Source: Burkholderiaceae bacterium (GTDB lineage: Bacteria > Pseudomonadota > Gammaproteobacteria > Burkholderiales > Burkholderiaceae_C). From it: a stretch of DNA of 64,000 nucleotides. Each line of letters starts with the position of its first letter. Within the stretch, counting starts at the first letter, position 1. The DNA lies in contig CAKKRJ010000001.1 of assembly GCA_919902775.1 (NCBI GenBank), forward strand, positions 265,442-329,441, in the 5' to 3' direction. Of this stretch, positions 61,430-64,000 are shown piece by piece. The notes under the pieces are model-generated. The model was not told where the DNA came from. It did not search any database and saw only the letters and a program-made list of their open reading frames with translations. The translations under genes and the position numbers were made by a program.

Positions 61430-63853
61430 ATGTCTGGACACATACCTTTGCCATCCACCCCGATTGAACTGCCCATGTTGCCTTTGCGCGATGTGGTCGT
61501 GTTCCCTCACATGGTGATTCCGTTGTTTGTGGGACGCCCCAAGAGCATCAAGGCACTGGAATCGGCCATGGCCGCCGAGCGCCGCATTATGCTGGTGGCC
61601 CAAAAGACCGCGGCCAAAGACGAACCGGCCATCGACGACATGTTCGATGTGGGCTGCGTCTCGACCATTTTGCAAATGCTCAAACTGCCCGACGGCACCG
61701 TCAAGGTGTTGGTCGAGGGCCAGCAGCGCGCACTGGTCAAGTCCATTGTGGATGGCGAGGCGCACTTTGTGGCCACCGTCACCCCGGTGGATGCCGTGGC
61801 CGAACAGGCCGAGCCCAGCAGCGAAATCGAAGCCTTGCGCCGTGCCGTGATGCAGCAGTTTGACCAGTACGTCAAACTCAACAAGAAAATTCCGCCCGAG
61901 ATACTGACCTCGATTTCCAGCATCGACGATGCTGGGCGCCTGGCCGACACCATTGCCGCCCATTTGCCACTCAAGCTGGAGAACAAGCAGCAGGTGCTGG
62001 ATTTGGCCAGCATCAAGGCCCGTCTGGAAAACCTGTTTGCCCAGCTGGAGCACGAAGTTGACATCCTGAATGTGGACAAGCGCATCCGTGGTCGCGTCAA
62101 GCGCCAGATGGAGAAGAACCAGCGCGATTTCTATTTGAACGAGCAGGTCAAGGCCATCCAGAAGGAACTGGGCGAGGGCGAAGAGGGCGCAGACATCGAG
62201 GAGATCGAAAAGAAGATCAAGAGCGCCAAGATGTCGGCCGAAGCCCGTAAAAAGGCCGAGGGCGAGCTGAAAAAGCTCAAACTCATGTCCCCCATGTCGG
62301 CGGAAGCCTCGGTGGTGCGCAATTACCTGGATGTGCTCACCGCACTGCCCTGGAGCAAAAAAACCAAGCTCAAGCACGACCTGGCCAATGCCGAGGACGT
62401 CTTGAACCAGGACCACTTTGGCCTGGACAAAGTCAAAGACCGCATCTTGGAATACCTCGCTGTGCAACAACGCGTGGACAAGGTCAAAGCCCCCATCTTG
62501 TGCCTGGTCGGCCCACCGGGCGTGGGCAAGACCTCGCTGGGACAATCCATTGCCAAGGCCACCGGACGCAAGTACGTGCGCATGGCGCTGGGTGGTATGC
62601 GCGACGAGGCCGAAATTCGAGGGCATCGCCGCACCTACATCGGCGCTTTGCCTGGCAAGGTGTTGCAAAACCTGAACAAGGTCGGCACCAAGAACCCGCT
62701 GTTCCTGCTGGATGAAATCGACAAGCTGGGCACGGATTTCCGGGGCGATCCGTCGAGTGCTTTGCTGGAGGTGTTGGACCCTGAGCAAAATCACACCTTT
62801 GGCGACCACTACGTTGAAGTTGATTTTGACCTGAGCGATGTGATGTTTGTCGCTACATCGAACTCGATGAACATTCCTTCGGCCTTGCTGGACCGCATGG
62901 AAGTCATCCGCCTGTCGGGCTACACCGAAGACGAGAAAACCAGCATCGCCATGAAGTATTTGCTGCCCAAGCAAATGACCAACAACGGTGTCAAGGATTC
63001 CGAGTTGAACGTGACCGAAGACGCCGTTCGCGATGTGGTGCGTTACTACACCCGCGAAGCCGGTGTGCGTTCGCTCGAACGTGAACTGGGCAAAATCTGC
63101 CGCAAAGTGGTCAAGGCTTTGCTACTCAAGCAAATGAAGCCCCAGGTGTTGGTGACCGCTGACAACCTCAACGACTTTTTGGGCGTGCGCAAATACAGCT
63201 ATGGCCGTGCCGAGCAAAAAAACCAGATCGGTCAAGTCGTGGGTTTGGCCTGGACCGAAGTGGGGGGCGATTTGCTGACCATTGAAGCGGCCCTGATGCC
63301 GGGCAAGGGTGTCATCACCCGCACCGGTTCGCTGGGCGATGTGATGAAAGAGTCGGTCGAAGCCGCGCGCACTGTTGTGCGCAGTCGCTCACGTTTGCTG
63401 GGCATCAAGGACGAGGTTTTTGAAAAGAAAGACCTGCACATCCACGTTCCCGATGGCGCCACGCCCAAAGATGGCCCCAGTGCGGGTGCCGCCATGACCA
63501 CCTCGATGGTTTCGGCCATGACGGGTATTCCTGTGCGCGCCGATGTCGCCATGACGGGCGAGATCACGCTGCGCGGTGAAGTGACGGCCATTGGTGGACT
63601 GAAAGAAAAACTTTTGGCGGCTTTGCGAGGCGGTATCAAGACCGTGCTGATCCCTGAAGACAACGTCAAGGATTTGCAAGACATTCCGGAGAATGTCAAA
63701 AACGGTCTGGAGATCGTGCCCGTCAAGTGGATCGACCAGGTGCTGGACATTGCGCTGGAGGCCAAGCCTGTGCCTTTGAGTGACGAAGAGGTGGCTGCAG
63801 CGGCGGTGAGCGCTGTGGCATCCACGGTGACACCACAAGCCATCAAACATTGA
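61430..63853 (+). CDS. lon: ATP-dependent protease Lon
   Basis: Hexameric cytoplasmic AAA+ protease, 807 residues. The N-terminal LonN substrate domain begins with LPMLPLRDVVVFPHMVIPLFVGR. A coiled coil follows, then the AAA+ module with Walker A GPPGVGKTSL and Walker B FLLDEIDKL. The C-terminal protease domain shows the catalytic Ser in KDGPSAGAAM and Lys in GGLKEKLLAA. It degrades misfolded and regulatory proteins. Confidence 0.98.
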   Translation: MSGHIPLPSTPIELPMLPLRDVVVFPHMVIPLFVGRPKSIKALESAMAAERRIMLVAQKTAAKDEPAIDDMFDVGCVSTILQMLKLPDGTVKVLVEGQQRALVKSIVDGEAHFVATVTPVDAVAEQAEPSSEIEALRRAVMQQFDQYVKLNKKIPPEILTSISSIDDAGRLADTIAAHLPLKLENKQQVLDLASIKARLENLFAQLEHEVDILNVDKRIRGRVKRQMEKNQRDFYLNEQVKAIQKELGEGEEGADIEEIEKKIKSAKMSAEARKKAEGELKKLKLMSPMSAEASVVRNYLDVLTALPWSKKTKLKHDLANAEDVLNQDHFGLDKVKDRILEYLAVQQRVDKVKAPILCLVGPPGVGKTSLGQSIAKATGRKYVRMALGGMRDEAEIRGHRRTYIGALPGKVLQNLNKVGTKNPLFLLDEIDKLGTDFRGDPSSALLEVLDPEQNHTFGDHYVEVDFDLSDVMFVATSNSMNIPSALLDRMEVIRLSGYTEDEKTSIAMKYLLPKQMTNNGVKDSELNVTEDAVRDVVRYYTREAGVRSLERELGKICRKVVKALLLKQMKPQVLVTADNLNDFLGVRKYSYGRAEQKNQIGQVVGLAWTEVGGDLLTIEAALMPGKGVITRTGSLGDVMKESVEAARTVVRSRSRLLGIKDEVFEKKDLHIHVPDGATPKDGPSAGAAMTTSMVSAMTGIPVRADVAMTGEITLRGEVTAIGGLKEKLLAALRGGIKTVLIPEDNVKDLQDIPENVKNGLEIVPVKWIDQVLDIALEAKPVPLSDEEVAAAAVSAVASTVTPQAIKH

Positions 63854-63861
63854 TGCAATTT

Positions 63862-63892
63862 TTTCAGGGCACCTCAAAATGCCCTGAAATTT
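63862..63892 (+). terminator. Hairpin terminator after lon
   Basis: TTTCAGGGCA and TGCCCTGAAA form a perfect 10-bp stem with an 8-base loop, nine bases after the lon stop. The trailing T-run is short (ATTT), so efficiency may be moderate. Confidence 0.7.
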
Positions 63893-63949
63893 GCATTACA
63901 ATTCATCCAACGCAGCGAACACGGCATAGAATGCTAAGTTCACTGAAAT

Positions 63950-64000
63950 GCGGGAATAGCTCAGTTGGTAGAGCGCAACCTTGCCAAGGTTGAGGTCGCG
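63950..64000 (+). tRNA. tRNA-Gly (GCC), 3' end cut by window edge
   Basis: First 51 bases of a tRNA: acceptor GCGGGAA, D-arm AGCTCAGTTGGTAGAGC, anticodon stem CAACC/GGTTG with loop TTGCCAA, anticodon GCC at 63983-63985. A -10-like TAGAAT stands at 63927-63932, 17 bases upstream; no good -35 is visible. Confidence 0.93.

Overview
The window is a dense, GC-rich bacterial chromosome segment. Gene order and content point to Betaproteobacteria, order Burkholderiales, most likely family Comamonadaceae (Limnohabitans/Rhodoferax-like). Supporting signs are the tRNA-Leu/tig/clpP/clpX/lon block, a Bug-type (TctC) solute-binding protein, hpnD with a second squalene/phytoene synthase, and the glyA-nrdR pair. 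The species is inferred, not proven. The window opens inside xseA and closes inside a tRNA-Gly gene. I see no prophage, insertion sequence, CRISPR array or plasmid function.

Layout. 1-8.3 kb: housekeeping and metabolism (xseA end, sodB, an SDR dehydrogenase, an LhgO-like FAD oxidase, pyrD, rpiA, an acyl-CoA ligase, ribD). 8.4-12.1 kb: a type IV minor-pilin cluster (pilE-like, pilW, pilX and pilV on the minus strand, fimT divergent) without pilY1. 12.1-26.6 kb: nrdR-glyA, a lytic transglycosylase, a large DUF349 protein with an Arg/Gly-rich tail, a TPR-ppiA-ppiB-lpxH operon, then cysS, a 3-methyladenine glycosylase, accA, tilS, lysC and tRNA-Ser. 26.7-30 kb: a LysR regulator divergent from a small tautomerase-like protein, an alpha/beta hydrolase and a Bug-family binding protein. 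30.1-31.7 kb: an overlapping three-gene operon of two paralogous four-cysteine exported proteins and an orphan periplasmic binding protein.

31.75-39.3 kb is the most interesting block. A PAS-AAA+-HTH sigma-54 activator is followed by two 17-bp palindromes 43 bp apart, a well-spaced -24/-12 promoter, a branched-chain-amino-acid-type ABC transporter (binding protein, two ATPases, two permeases) and an alpha/beta hydrolase whose start codon overlaps the last permease gene. It reads as one self-contained sigma-54 import-and-hydrolyse regulon of unknown substrate. 39.3-44.3 kb holds a ferric-iron-type ABC transporter and a HAD phosphatase. 44.4-48.6 kb holds a LysR gene divergent from a PanE-like reductase, VOC protein, MaoC hydratase and CaiB CoA-transferase, probably a CoA-linked catabolic operon. 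48.7-57.6 kb holds hemH, a HAD hydrolase, a GST, hpnD plus a squalene-synthase-like gene, and a two-gene RND efflux system behind a palindromic operator. 57.7-64 kb is tRNA-Leu, tig, clpP, clpX, lon and the start of tRNA-Gly, with sigma-32-like promoters before clpP and lon.

Two families of REP/BIME palindromes are scattered between genes. In two places copies of the second family have become the 3' end of a protein-coding gene. No REP-associated transposase lies in the window.
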